Assembly: GCA_903904755.1 (NCBI GenBank)
Contig: CAIVDV010000033.1
Span: 1 to 49,650 of the forward strand
Length of the DNA stretch: 49,650 nucleotides
Source of the DNA: an uncultured Acidobacteriaceae bacterium
Lineage (GTDB): Bacteria; Acidobacteriota; Terriglobia; Terriglobales; Acidobacteriaceae
Direction: 5' to 3'
Shown: piece after piece, positions 16,183-24,434 of the stretch
Layout of the letters: each line of letters begins with the position of its first letter
Position numbering within the stretch: position 1 is the stretch's first letter
Translations under genes and position numbers: made by a program
Notes under the pieces: generated by a model
What the model saw: the letters and a program-made list of their open reading frames with translations, nothing else
Database searches by the model: none
Told to the model about the DNA's origin: nothing

Positions 16183-17235
16183 TCAGTCGTCCACGCCCGC
16201 CCGGCTCGCCGCCTTCCCCAGCCGGTCCCGCAGTGCTGCTGCCAGCCCATCCCCCTCCGGAACCGGGCACACAATCACATCCACGCCCTCGCCATCCAGC
16301 CACCGCAGCCCGGCAAACAGCCCCTTGGCAAGCTCCTCGGCAACCTCCCACCGGCCCCAATCAAAGCTCACCACAGCTTCCCTGCCCGCCAACTCCGGCA
16401 ACCATCCCGTCGGCAGCATCACGCCCACCCTTTCGCCCCTCCGCGCCTCCACCTCGGCCAGCATCTCGCCCGCCGCCACCAGTTCCACCCGCGCCTTCGG
16501 GGCATAGTGCCGCAATCCCACCCCCGGCGCAGGCATCGCACTTCTCGGCACCGCCCTCACCGGCTCCCCGGCCACAAACATCTCCGCCTCGCCCGCCACC
16601 GCCCGAATCTGCTCCACCGTCACCGCTCCTGGTCGGTACACCACCATCGGTGTCTGCGTCGCATCCACCACAGTCGACTCCACGCCACACTCCGTCGGCC
16701 CGGAATCCACAACCGCCGCAATCCGCCCATCCAGATCCGCCAGCACATGCTCAGCCGTCGTGGGGCTGGTATGCCCAAACCGGTTCGCGCTCGGCGCAGC
16801 CAGCGGAACCCCCGCCAGAGCAATCACCTCCCGCGCCACCGCGTGCGCCGGCATTCGCACGCCCACCAGCGGCCGCCCCGCCGTCACCACATCCGGCACC
16901 GCCGCACTCCGCGGCAGCAGCAGCGTCAACGGCCCCGGCCAGAATGCCTCCATCAGCCGCTCCGCCGCCTCCGGTATCTCAACCACCACCCGCTCCAGCA
17001 TCGCCCGGTCGCTAACATGCACAATCAGCGGATCCCAGCCCGGCCGCTCCTTCGCAGCAAATATCTTCCCCACCGCCTCGGCATCCAGCGCATTCGCCGC
17101 CAGCCCGTACACCGTCTCAGTCGGAATCGCCACCGTCTGCCCCGCCCGCAGCAACCCTGCAGCCAGCGCCAAAGCCAATGCGGCCTCCGCACTCCCCAGC
17201 TCCTCCGGTCTCACCCGCAGACGCACCGTTTCCAT
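16183..17235 (-). CDS. sua5: L-threonylcarbamoyladenylate synthase (Sua5 type)
   Basis: 350 aa, makes threonylcarbamoyl-AMP for tRNA t6A37. YrdC domain (about residues 12-205) with the KERPGWDPLIVHVSD, FWPGPLTLLLPRS and GVRMPAHAVAREV segments and SANRFGHTSPTTA; then the C-terminal Sua5 domain (PAPGVGLRHYAPKARVELV to the end). Length fits Sua5 (about 340-350) rather than the short TsaC. Start set at the ATG at 17233-17235, where GATAAT ends 6 nt before it and a TTGGGA 16 bp further gives a plausible promoter; the GGGGAG between is too close for a ribosome site. A longer open frame upstream is not conserved in look. Confidence 0.92.
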   Translation of the reverse strand: METVRLRVRPEELGSAEAALALALAAGLLRAGQTVAIPTETVYGLAANALDAEAVGKIFAAKERPGWDPLIVHVSDRAMLERVVVEIPEAAERLMEAFWPGPLTLLLPRSAAVPDVVTAGRPLVGVRMPAHAVAREVIALAGVPLAAPSANRFGHTSPTTAEHVLADLDGRIAAVVDSGPTECGVESTVVDATQTPMVVYRPGAVTVEQIRAVAGEAEMFVAGEPVRAVPRSAMPAPGVGLRHYAPKARVELVAAGEMLAEVEARRGERVGVMLPTGWLPELAGREAVVSFDWGRWEVAEELAKGLFAGLRWLDGEGVDVIVCPVPEGDGLAAALRDRLGKAASRAGVDD

Positions 17236-17241
17236 CTCCCC

Positions 17242-17269
17242 ATTATCCAATACCCCGTCCACATCCCAA
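17242..17269 (-). promoter_or_regulatory. Promoter of sua5, start-proximal
   Basis: On the minus strand TTGGGA, 16-bp spacer, GATAAT, then 6 nt to the ATG. The transcript would begin about at the start codon (leaderless). Confidence 0.5.
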
Positions 17270-17310
17270 TCCTGCCCAACCCTGCGCAAAACCTCGCTCC
17301 ACCCCTGCGG

Positions 17311-17316
17311 TATACT
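17311..17316 (+). promoter_or_regulatory. -10 box of the CYTH gene
   Basis: TATACT ends 9 nt before the ATG at 17326. No Shine-Dalgarno and no strong -35. Divergent from the sua5 promoter. Confidence 0.45.
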
Positions 17317-17325
17317 GCCCAACAT

Positions 17326-17907
17326 ATGCCGGTCGAAACTGAGGTCAAATTCCGCGTCGCCAATCTGCCCGCCCTCAACGCGCGCCTTCAGGCCGCCGGC
17401 TTCCACCTCGACACCCCGCGCAGTTTCGAGAGCAACGTCCTCTACGACACCCCCGACCGCTCCCTCCGCGCCAAGCGCTCCATCCTCCGCATCCGCCAGT
17501 ACAACGGCAAATGCCTCCTCACCCACAAGCGCATCCCCGACTCCGGCATCGGCGAAGACCGCCACAAGCACCGCATCGAAACCGAAACCGATCTCTCCGA
17601 CGGCGAAGCCATGGCTGAAGTCTTCCGCAACCTCGGCCTCGTCGAAGCCTTCCGCTACGAGAAATACCGCGCCGAGTGGAGCGACGGCACCGGACACTGC
17701 GTCGTCGATGAAACCCCGCTCGGCATCTACGCCGAGCTCGAAGGCGCCTCCGAGTGGATCGACCACGTCAGCGTCGAACTCGGCGTACAGCCCCAGGAAC
17801 TCACCACCGACAGCTACGGCCGCATCTTCGAGGAGTGGCGCACCCGCACCGGCAGCCAGGCCACCGACCTCACCTTCGCCGCCGTCGCTTCCTCACCCGC
17901 CCTCTGA
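17326..17907 (+). CDS. CYTH-domain protein (class IV adenylate cyclase / triphosphatase-like)
   Basis: 193 aa. Single CYTH (triphosphate tunnel) domain: N-terminal ETEVKFRV gives the ExExK signature, then the strand pair LRAKRSILRIRQYNGKCLLTHK with basic residues, HRIETETDL and the C-terminal YAELEGASEWID acidic strand. These residues normally coordinate a triphosphate and metal inside a beta barrel. Members are CyaB-type adenylate cyclases, thiamine triphosphatases or inorganic triphosphatases; sequence alone does not decide. Cytoplasmic. The gene is divergent from sua5, with start codons 90 bp apart. Confidence 0.9.
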   Translation: MPVETEVKFRVANLPALNARLQAAGFHLDTPRSFESNVLYDTPDRSLRAKRSILRIRQYNGKCLLTHKRIPDSGIGEDRHKHRIETETDLSDGEAMAEVFRNLGLVEAFRYEKYRAEWSDGTGHCVVDETPLGIYAELEGASEWIDHVSVELGVQPQELTTDSYGRIFEEWRTRTGSQATDLTFAAVASSPAL

Positions 17908-18041
17908 CTCCCATCCCTGAATTCCCCAGTATTAAAACCTTCCAATAACTCCCGTAACAGCCCAACGCAAATTCTACTCAGGTACCCACGCCTCCCGCCG
18001 ATAACCGGGTCATGCGAGCTTTCGCACCTGAGGATAGGAAA

Positions 18042-18407
18042 ATGGCAGACCGGAATCAAACCCACCGCTCAACATCTCTCACCGCCAACCTCGCCTGGAA
18101 GTCAGGACTCGGTGTGGTCCTGTTGGCACTGGCCACCGCGATTCCGTCACACGCCGGGGACACGCGCGCCATCAAGCAGCGCATCCAGCCTACCTACCCC
18201 GACATGGCCAAGCGCATGCGCATCACCGGCATCGTCCGCATCTCAGCCACCGTCGCGGCCGATGGCTCCGTGACCGCCGTCAAAACCGTCTCCGGCAACA
18301 TGATGCTCGCCAAGGCCGCTGAAGACGCCGTCTCCCGCTGGAAGTTCGCCCCGGCCGATGCCGAGTCCACCGTCGAGGTCGACATCAACTTCGCCGGAGC
18401 CAACTAG
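18042..18407 (+). CDS. Secreted TonB C-terminal domain protein
   Basis: 121 aa. Start at the ATG at 18042, with AGGA just upstream. One hydrophobic segment (about 24-41, SGLGVVLLALATAIPSHA) acts as signal peptide or anchor. Residues about 50-118 are a TonB C-terminal domain: YPDMAKRMRITGIVRISATVAADGSV..VSGNMMLAKAAEDAVSRWKFAPA. It lacks the long Pro-rich spacer of true TonB, so it is a stand-alone domain of the kind abundant in Acidobacteria; partner transporter unknown. Confidence 0.85.
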   Translation: MADRNQTHRSTSLTANLAWKSGLGVVLLALATAIPSHAGDTRAIKQRIQPTYPDMAKRMRITGIVRISATVAADGSVTAVKTVSGNMMLAKAAEDAVSRWKFAPADAESTVEVDINFAGAN

Positions 18408-18462
18408 CTTTCCCGGCACTCGAACCCGAACCTCGCGAATCGTTTCCTCCTGACAACAACTT

Positions 18463-18487
18463 GGGCGGGGAGCTCTGCTCCCCGCCC
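18463..18487 (+). terminator. Intrinsic terminator after the TonB-domain gene
   Basis: Perfect 9-bp GC stem GGGCGGGGA / TCCCCGCCC, 7-nt loop, then GTCTTTT. Lies between convergent TonB-domain and secA genes. Confidence 0.8.
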
Positions 18488-18514
18488 GTCTTTTGCCCGG
18501 AATCGCGCCTACCA

Positions 18515-21472
18515 TCAGCCTTCCGACCCATGGCACTTCTTGTACTTCTTGCCAGACCCGCATGGGCATGGGTCGTTTCGGCCCACCTTGTTCCCCACCT
18601 GCCGCTGGCTCGGTTCACTCGCCGCACCAGCCCCGGCAAACCGCGCCGCCTCCAGCTCCCGCTGCTTCTTCCGCTCAAACTCCTTCTCCAGCGCATCAAT
18701 CGTCGTCGAAGGCGCACGCGTCGGAATCGCAATCTCCACCTGCGGAGCCTGCAGCGCGCTCGCCACCGGCGGAGCCTTGGGAACCTCCTGCCGAACCACA
18801 GGAACCGCCGAAACCGGCTCCCCATCCGGCCCTACAATCTGCATCCGGAACAGATACCGCAGCGTGTCCTCCTGGAAGCGCAGCATCATTGCCTCAAACA
18901 TCTCAAACGACTCTTTCTTGTAGGCCACCAGCGGATCCTGCTGGGCATACCCGCGCAGCCCGATTCCCTCCTTCAGGTGGTCCATCGAAAGAAGATGGTC
19001 CTTCCACAGCCCATCCAGAACGCTCAGCATCACCATCCGCTCGTGATACCGCATCGTCTCCAGCCCAAGAATGCTCTCCTTGGCGCTGTAGTGCGCATTC
19101 AGCCGCTCAAAAATCGCCTCGCCCAGCTCATGCCGCGTTATCGCCAGCGGATCTATCCCCTCGGCATTCAAATCAAATCCGAAGTTCTCAATCAGCTTGC
19201 CCTTCAGCGCCTTGATATCCCACTGCTCGGCGTGGACCTTCTCATCGCAGTACGCATCCAGCAGGCTGCTCAGCGCTCCAGCCAGGTACTCTTCCAGAAT
19301 CAGCGCCCGCTGCTCCACTGCCTCCAGCAGTTGCCGCCGCAGCCCATACACCGCCTCGCGCTGCTTGTTCATCACGTCGTCGTATTCCAGCACGTGTTTG
19401 CGCGACTCAAAGTTCTGGCTTTCCACTGCCTTCTGCGCCGCTTCAATCCGCTTGGAAATCATCCGCGACTCAATCGGCACGCCCTCTTCCATGCCCAGCC
19501 GCTCCAGCAGGGTTGATACCCACGCCTTCGCAAAAATGCGCATCAAATCGTCTTCCAGCGACAGATAGAACCGCGAAGCACCCGGATCACCCTGGCGTCC
19601 CGCTCGGCCACGCAACTGGTTGTCGATACGTCGCGACTCATGCCGCTCCGTACCCAGAATGAACAACCCGCCGGCCTCAACCACTTTCTGGTGCTCCGCC
19701 TGCGCTGCCGCCAGGTGAGCCGCACTGGTTTCAGCCCACTGCTCCTCGCTCGTCTCAAACTCCTGCCCCTGGTAGTAGAACCGCAGGAATCCCGGCGGCG
19801 CCATCGGATTGATCGCCCCCTCAGCCGCATTGATCGCCCGCGCCAGGCTCTTCTTCACCAGCTCCTGCCGCGTCATAAAGTCCGGGTTGCCCCCCAGCAG
19901 AATATCCGTACCGCGACCCGCCATGTTCGTCGAGATGGTCACCATCCCGTACCGCCCCGCCTGCGCCACAATCTCGGCTTCCCGCTCGTGGAACTTCGCG
20001 TTCAGCACCACGTGCTTGATGCCCTTGCGCTGCAGGGTCTGGCTCAGCAGTTCGCTCTTCTCAATCGATGTCGTACCCACCAGCACCGGCTGCCCGGTCT
20101 CGTGCACCAGAACAATATCCTCAGCCACCGCCTTGTACTTCTCGCGCACAGTCCGGTAAACAATGTCCGAGTTGTCCGCACGCAGCATCGGCTTGTTCGT
20201 CGGAATCACAACAATCTCCAGCTTGTAGATCTTGTCGAATTCCGCCGCTTCCGTCTCCGCCGTGCCCGTCATGCCGCTCAGCTTCTTGTACAAACGGAAG
20301 TAGTTCTGGAAGGTGATCGTCGCCAGCGTCTGGTCTTCCTTGCGGATGTTCACGCCTTCCTTGGCTTCCACACTCTGGTGCAGCCCGTCCGACCACCGCC
20401 GCCCCGGCATCAGGCGTCCCGTGAAGGTGTCCACAATAATCACTTCCCCATCCTTCACCACATAATCCACGTCGCGCTTGTACAGCGCATGGGCCTTGAT
20501 GCCCGTCTCCACATAGTGCTTCAGATCCCAGTTTTCCGGGTCGGCAATGTTGTCAATCCCCAGCAGACCCTCAATCTTCGTCCACCCCGGATCCGTCACG
20601 CCAATGGTCCGCATCTTCTCGTCCACCACGTAATCGCCGGTAAAGATCTTTGCCTCGCCCTGCCCCGGATCAGTCTCTTCACCCAACTCCAGTTGAGGAA
20701 TAAACTTCCGCACCCGCGCATACTTGTCCGTCGTCTGGTCCGTAGGGCCCGAAATAATCAGCGGCGTTCGCGCCTCATCAATCAGGATTGAGTCCACTTC
20801 GTCCACAATCGCGTAATAGTGCCCGCGCTGCACGCAATCCTTCAGCTCAAACTTCATGTTGTCGCGCAGGTAGTCAAAGCCGAATTCATTGTTCGTGCCG
20901 TACGTAATATCGGCCGCATACGCCGCCCGCCGTTCGCTGTCGTCCAGGTCGTGCACAATCACGCCCACCGTCAGCCCAAGGAACTCATAAATCTTGCCCA
21001 TCCACTCGGCATCGCGCTTGGCCAGGTAGTCATTCACCGTCACCACATGCACGCCGTGGCCGGCCAGTGCATTCAGGTAGCAGGCCAGCGTTGCCACCAG
21101 CGTCTTGCCTTCACCCGTCCGCATCTCCGAAATCTTGCCCTGGTGCAGCACCATGCCGCCAATCAACTGCACGTCAAAGTGCCGCATCTTCAGCACCCGC
21201 CGCCCAGCCTCGCGCACCGCTGCAAACGCCTCGGGCAGCAACTCATCCAGCGCCAGCTTCTCCGCCGCCTTGATCTCATCAGCGTCCGTCAGCCCGTCCA
21301 GCTTCGCCGCAATCCGCGCGCGGAACTCCACCGTCTTGGCCCGCAGCCCTTCATCGCTCAAAGCCTGCATCGCCGGCTCAAACGAGTTAATCACATCCAC
21401 AACCGGCAACAAACGCTTCACCACGCGCTCGTTATTCGTTCCAAAAATCTTCGTAAGCAGCTTACCGAACAC
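18515..21472 (-). CDS. secA: Preprotein translocase ATPase SecA
   Basis: 985 aa motor of the Sec pathway. Walker A in [34 protein letters not shown] (Walker B region), the helicase motif [18 protein letters not shown], and [17 protein letters not shown]. The C-terminus has a zinc-binding tail [17 protein letters not shown] that contacts SecB and lipids. I choose the GTG at 21470-21472 because it yields the family-typical start [16 protein letters not shown] and has GGAG about 9 nt upstream; an ATG 75 nt further upstream is possible. Length is longer than E. coli (901 aa), largely through a mid-protein insert, as in many Acidobacteria and Bacteroidetes SecA proteins. Confidence 0.97.
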   Translation of the reverse strand: MFGKLLTKIFGTNNERVVKRLLPVVDVINSFEPAMQALSDEGLRAKTVEFRARIAAKLDGLTDADEIKAAEKLALDELLPEAFAAVREAGRRVLKMRHFDVQLIGGMVLHQGKISEMRTGEGKTLVATLACYLNALAGHGVHVVTVNDYLAKRDAEWMGKIYEFLGLTVGVIVHDLDDSERRAAYAADITYGTNNEFGFDYLRDNMKFELKDCVQRGHYYAIVDEVDSILIDEARTPLIISGPTDQTTDKYARVRKFIPQLELGEETDPGQGEAKIFTGDYVVDEKMRTIGVTDPGWTKIEGLLGIDNIADPENWDLKHYVETGIKAHALYKRDVDYVVKDGEVIIVDTFTGRLMPGRRWSDGLHQSVEAKEGVNIRKEDQTLATITFQNYFRLYKKLSGMTGTAETEAAEFDKIYKLEIVVIPTNKPMLRADNSDIVYRTVREKYKAVAEDIVLVHETGQPVLVGTTSIEKSELLSQTLQRKGIKHVVLNAKFHEREAEIVAQAGRYGMVTISTNMAGRGTDILLGGNPDFMTRQELVKKSLARAINAAEGAINPMAPPGFLRFYYQGQEFETSEEQWAETSAAHLAAAQAEHQKVVEAGGLFILGTERHESRRIDNQLRGRAGRQGDPGASRFYLSLEDDLMRIFAKAWVSTLLERLGMEEGVPIESRMISKRIEAAQKAVESQNFESRKHVLEYDDVMNKQREAVYGLRRQLLEAVEQRALILEEYLAGALSSLLDAYCDEKVHAEQWDIKALKGKLIENFGFDLNAEGIDPLAITRHELGEAIFERLNAHYSAKESILGLETMRYHERMVMLSVLDGLWKDHLLSMDHLKEGIGLRGYAQQDPLVAYKKESFEMFEAMMLRFQEDTLRYLFRMQIVGPDGEPVSAVPVVRQEVPKAPPVASALQAPQVEIAIPTRAPSTTIDALEKEFERKKQRELEAARFAGAGAASEPSQRQVGNKVGRNDPCPCGSGKKYKKCHGSEG

Positions 21473-21640
21473 GGCTTGTCTCTCCGTTACAACCTGTGAA
21501 TCCGGCTCATCGGCGCGGATTTGGGGGAAATCCTGTGCAGGACGCATCGCGGTCGCTCATCCCGGTCTTTCTTCCCCTACTTGCGGGAAGACAACAGGGC
21601 GCGCAACTCGGCACCCGCCTTGGGAAGGCGGCAATATCTC

Positions 21641-22051
21641 TTAGGGAGCGGGACTCCCGATATGTTCAAAAATCGTGGGAGATGCCGGACTCGACTCCGG
21701 CAATCGAGCCGAAATCTGCCCCGTCTCACCCACCGGCCAGCTCACCAGCGCGGCCATCAGCAGCGGCGTAGCGCCACCCCGCGAAGGCTTCGTCTCTCCG
21801 CGCAGAACGCTCACCCAACGGCCCAGCGCCGCACGGTACCCGGCACTCCGCACCGCCTCGGCAGGCACCCCGGCAACTTTGCCTGGAGCAACCGCCGCAG
21901 CTTTCGCGCCCGCAGCCAAAGGCCCGGCCACGCTCAAAATCAACCCACCGGCCGACTCATCCGCAACCGACGTCAGAACCTGCGCACGCGCCACATCCGC
22001 CAGCAAAGCCAGCAGAAATATCGCGTACATCGCCCGATCCAGTCGCCTCAT
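21641..22051 (-). CDS. Small secreted protein, unknown
   Basis: 136 aa, not recognised. N-terminal signal sequence (MRRLDRAMYAIFLLALLADV, cleavage near ARAQ), then an Ala/Gly/Val-rich region and a 'GETKPSRGGATPLLMAALVSWPVGETG' type segment, which may be a second hydrophobic patch. Start chosen at 22051 because TAGAAT ends 7 nt upstream; another ATG at 22060 is in frame. It lies upstream of secA on the same strand with a gap of 168 bp. Codon use matches the GC-rich background, unlike the VapC region on its other side. Confidence 0.6.
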   Translation of the reverse strand: MRRLDRAMYAIFLLALLADVARAQVLTSVADESAGGLILSVAGPLAAGAKAAAVAPGKVAGVPAEAVRSAGYRAALGRWVSVLRGETKPSRGGATPLLMAALVSWPVGETGQISARLPESSPASPTIFEHIGSPAP

Positions 22052-22058
22052 GCCCTTC

Positions 22059-22064
22059 ATTCTA
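22059..22064 (-). promoter_or_regulatory. Start-proximal -10 box
   Basis: TAGAAT on the minus strand ends 7 nt before the ATG at 22051. No convincing -35. Confidence 0.35.
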
Positions 22065-22176
22065 CCGGAACACCCGCTCCCAGTCTTGCAATTCCACACA
22101 GTCCCGCAAAATCTTCCTGCCATTTGAACGCAGAAACGAATGCGATTTCAGCGTGAAATCGCATTCAATAGAGTCC

Positions 22177-22608
22177 TTAAAGCGGAGCCCGCTCCATGGA
22201 TGTGATGAATCGAATCCCTGGGACAAAGCAACGGCTTAACCGTTCATCATTGGTAATAAACAAGTCGCACCCCTCGCTTCCTGCAGTCGCCAATTGAATC
22301 GCGTCGGGAGCTCTGACAATCCGATCCTTGCGAATTTGTGCGAAAAGCTCACCCGCCTTCTCGTCGAAGCCGAGCAAAGTGACCCCCGGACCATGGAGAA
22401 ACTGACGATACTGATCAGCCAAAGCCAAATCACCAGCCCGCAGCGGCTTGACCAGAATCTCGCCAAGGGTCATCGTCGAAACCCCGAGGTAATCCCGTCG
22501 TGTCGTGAGGGCGCTCACAATCTCCAGTGCCCTCGTCCCCCGTGGTCCAGGATCCTCAAAGAGATAAATCAGGATGTTCGTGTCAAGGAATACTTTCGTC
22601 ACTCCCAT
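22177..22608 (-). CDS. vapC: PIN-domain ribonuclease toxin (VapC family)
   Basis: 143 aa PIN nuclease. Acidic metal-binding residues are in place: Asp9 (VFLDTNILIYLFE), Glu50 (MTLGEILVKP), Asp102 (RAPDAIQLATA) and Asp121 (FITNDERL). VapC toxins cleave specific RNAs, often initiator tRNA or rRNA. The start overlaps the end of the upstream gene by 10 nt and uses a GAGGG site inside it, the usual antitoxin-toxin coupling. G and C are nearly balanced in this stretch and it is less GC-rich than its surroundings, which suggests horizontal transfer. Confidence 0.92.
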   Translation of the reverse strand: MGVTKVFLDTNILIYLFEDPGPRGTRALEIVSALTTRRDYLGVSTMTLGEILVKPLRAGDLALADQYRQFLHGPGVTLLGFDEKAGELFAQIRKDRIVRAPDAIQLATAGSEGCDLFITNDERLSRCFVPGIRFITSMERAPL

Positions 22609-23198
22609 CCCTCACGCAACTCCCGAACATGGTCGTCAGGATCGACACCGTCTGCCAAATGGGCACCAGCAAGGCGCAAACGAAGCAGGTTGCCCAACCA
22701 CGGCCGGCTTTCAGAGGACGGGGAGTCCATGCCATTTGCCACCGTAAGATGGGTCGTCAAACGATTCAGGCTCTGTTCCCCTGTTTTGCCTCCCACTTTG
22801 TCCTCTCCATGTCCCACAGAGGAAGCATAACGGTCCCTTGCCCACTGAAGCAGCGGCAGGTACTTCTCAGGGAGCTCATCCGCATCGGGAAAGATCTTTC
22901 CCGTGCGCCCCGGATGCACATCATCTCCGGGAAGCACGAGTCGCCGTGTATGTTTCCCCGTCGCGTACAACATCCGATGCTTCGCAGGATTCGGGGTCTT
23001 GTTTGCGACACAATGTTGCGATGCATGAACACTCACACCCGCACGAATCTCACCGTTTAGATTCAGTTCTTCCGCTTTCGCCAGAATCTCTTGAATTGTG
23101 AACGATGAGCGCGTTGGTTGTTCTTGATGCAAAAGTGCCGTTGCGATGAAGACCTCAACCGCACATGACACTCCAATCGACGGAGCTAACGTTGCCAT
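22599..23198 (-). CDS. Predicted antitoxin partner of VapC, non-canonical, 199 aa
   Basis: 199 aa, far longer than usual VapB antitoxins (about 70-90 aa) and without a visible ribbon-helix-helix or AbrB motif. Start at 23198 is well supported: AAGGAGGG with 6-nt spacing. Residues about 32-127 look like one conserved-type domain beginning with a helix pair (FTIQEILAKAEELNLNGEI), then VSVHASQHCVANKTPNP, RMLYATGKHTRRLVLPGDDV and LPEKYLPLLQWARDRY; a winged-helix-like DNA-binding role is possible. The C-terminal 40 residues end VRELREGWE, a charged tail of the sort that caps PIN toxins. Position directly upstream of and overlapping vapC is the main evidence for an antitoxin role. Confidence 0.65.
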   Translation of the reverse strand: MATLAPSIGVSCAVEVFIATALLHQEQPTRSSFTIQEILAKAEELNLNGEIRAGVSVHASQHCVANKTPNPAKHRMLYATGKHTRRLVLPGDDVHPGRTGKIFPDADELPEKYLPLLQWARDRYASSVGHGEDKVGGKTGEQSLNRLTTHLTVANGMDSPSSESRPWLGNLLRLRLAGAHLADGVDPDDHVRELREGWE

Positions 23199-23446
23199 GG
23201 CTACCCTCCTTCAGACTTTCGAACCTGCTACCGCCGGTGCCCGTTATGCCACCCAGCACAAAATTTGCAGCGGTAAGAAACCAATGAGGCGATCGAAACA
23301 CCGCTACCGTATTCACCCATTTGACGAATCCGCATTTCAGCATGATGTCTGCGACTGTAGCGAACTTTCCTGCTGCAACTCGATTCCAACTGGCAATACC
23401 TGACCTCAAGTTCTGTCATCGGGAAATCCTACATTCTCACTATCTC

Positions 23447-23472
23447 ATACAATTGTATTAATTGTAGACAAT
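23447..23472. promoter_or_regulatory. Paired AT-rich palindromes upstream of the vapC locus
   Basis: Perfect 12-bp palindrome ATACAATTGTAT (23447-23458) followed after 2 nt by ATTGT-AG-ACAAT (23461-23472), sharing the core ATTGT/ACAAT. About 250 bp upstream of the predicted antitoxin start and about 90 bp before ksgA. Looks like a double operator; whether it controls the toxin-antitoxin pair is unproven. Apart from this, I see nothing convincing in 23199-23563. Confidence 0.4.
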
Positions 23473-23563
23473 GTCATCCTATATTCCTTGAGGATGGGTC
23501 GCAATCTCGACGCCCTGAAGAAACTCGACAGCCCAACCACCATCTACAATCCAAGATGTACCC

Positions 23564-24364
23564 ATGCCCCAAAAATCCAAACTCGGCCAGAACTTCCTCC
23601 GCGACCAGCAGGCCATCCACCGCATCGTCGCGGCTCTCGGCGACATCTCCAACCGCACCGTCGTCGAAATCGGCCCCGGTCGTGGCGCCATCACAGAACT
23701 CCTCGCCACCCGCGCCGGCCACCTCATCGCCATCGAACTAGACCCCGTCCTCGCCGCCGATCTCCAGTCTCGCTTCACCCCGGCCAACGGCTTCCCCAAC
23801 TTCAAGCTTCTCCGTCAGGACGTTCTCACCGTTGACTTTAGCGCCCTCGCCCACGACGCCGGCCAGCCCCTCCTCGTCGTTGGCAACCTGCCCTACTACA
23901 TCACCTCGCCCATCCTCACCCGCCTGGCAGACGCCGCCTCCTCCATCGACCTCGCCGTCCTCATGGTCCAGCGCGAAGTCGCCGACCGCGTAACAGCCTC
24001 CCCCGGCTCCAGCGACTACGGACTCCTCAGCACCACAGTCCAGCTCTACGGCCAGGCCAATCCCCTCTTCACCCTGCCGCCCCAGGCCTTCTCGCCCCCA
24101 CCCGAGGTCCACTCCACCGTCTTCCGCTGGGTCTTCGCACCCCGCTTCGGCACCCTCGGCGTCCCACGCGACCCCTTCGTCTCATTCCTCAAAGCCTGCT
24201 TCGCCCAAAAGCGCAAAACCCTCAGCAACAACCTGCGCAACGTCGGCCACACCTCCCAGGCCATCGCCGACGCCCTCTTCCACACCGGCCTCTCACCCCA
24301 GGCCCGTGCAGAGGAGCTCACCCTCGACCACTTCGCCGCCCTCTTCCGGGCACTCAACGCATAA
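23564..24364 (+). CDS. ksgA: 16S rRNA (adenine1518-N6/adenine1519-N6)-dimethyltransferase
   Basis: 266 aa. Dimethylates two adjacent adenines in the 16S rRNA 3' hairpin using SAM. QNFLRD near the start, motif I VVEIGPGRGAITELL, motif II AIELDP, motif IV NLPYYITSPIL, and the C-terminal FFxxRRKTL-like segment KACFAQKRKTLSNNLR. Length matches the family (about 270). TACAAT at 23545-23550 could be the -10 for a short leader. The gene has full GC-rich codon use, marking the right limit of the less GC-rich patch. Confidence 0.97.
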   Translation: MPQKSKLGQNFLRDQQAIHRIVAALGDISNRTVVEIGPGRGAITELLATRAGHLIAIELDPVLAADLQSRFTPANGFPNFKLLRQDVLTVDFSALAHDAGQPLLVVGNLPYYITSPILTRLADAASSIDLAVLMVQREVADRVTASPGSSDYGLLSTTVQLYGQANPLFTLPPQAFSPPPEVHSTVFRWVFAPRFGTLGVPRDPFVSFLKACFAQKRKTLSNNLRNVGHTSQAIADALFHTGLSPQARAEELTLDHFAALFRALNA

Positions 24365-24371
24365 ACGCCAA

Positions 24372-24416
24372 AAGCCGCTGGCCCGGACCTCCTCATCAGG
24401 TCCAAACCAGCGGCTT
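24372..24416. terminator. Bidirectional terminator-like hairpin
   Basis: 10-bp outer stem AAGCCGCTGG / CCAGCGGCTT, plus an inner 6-bp stem GGACCT / AGGTCC. Lies between convergent ksgA and the FecR/DUF6600 gene. U-tracts on both sides are short. Confidence 0.7.
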
Positions 24417-24434
24417 CGTTTCCTTCAATCGCAA

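Noticed and set aside
15896-16360. Minus-strand frame spanning the inverted-repeat element
   Set aside because: It overlaps the end of sua5 and its product is low complexity; annotations of this kind are usual artefacts of repeated elements.
22766-23032. Alternative frames inside the VapC partner gene
   Set aside because: The 199-aa frame has the strong ribosome site and toxin overlap; the others lack both.
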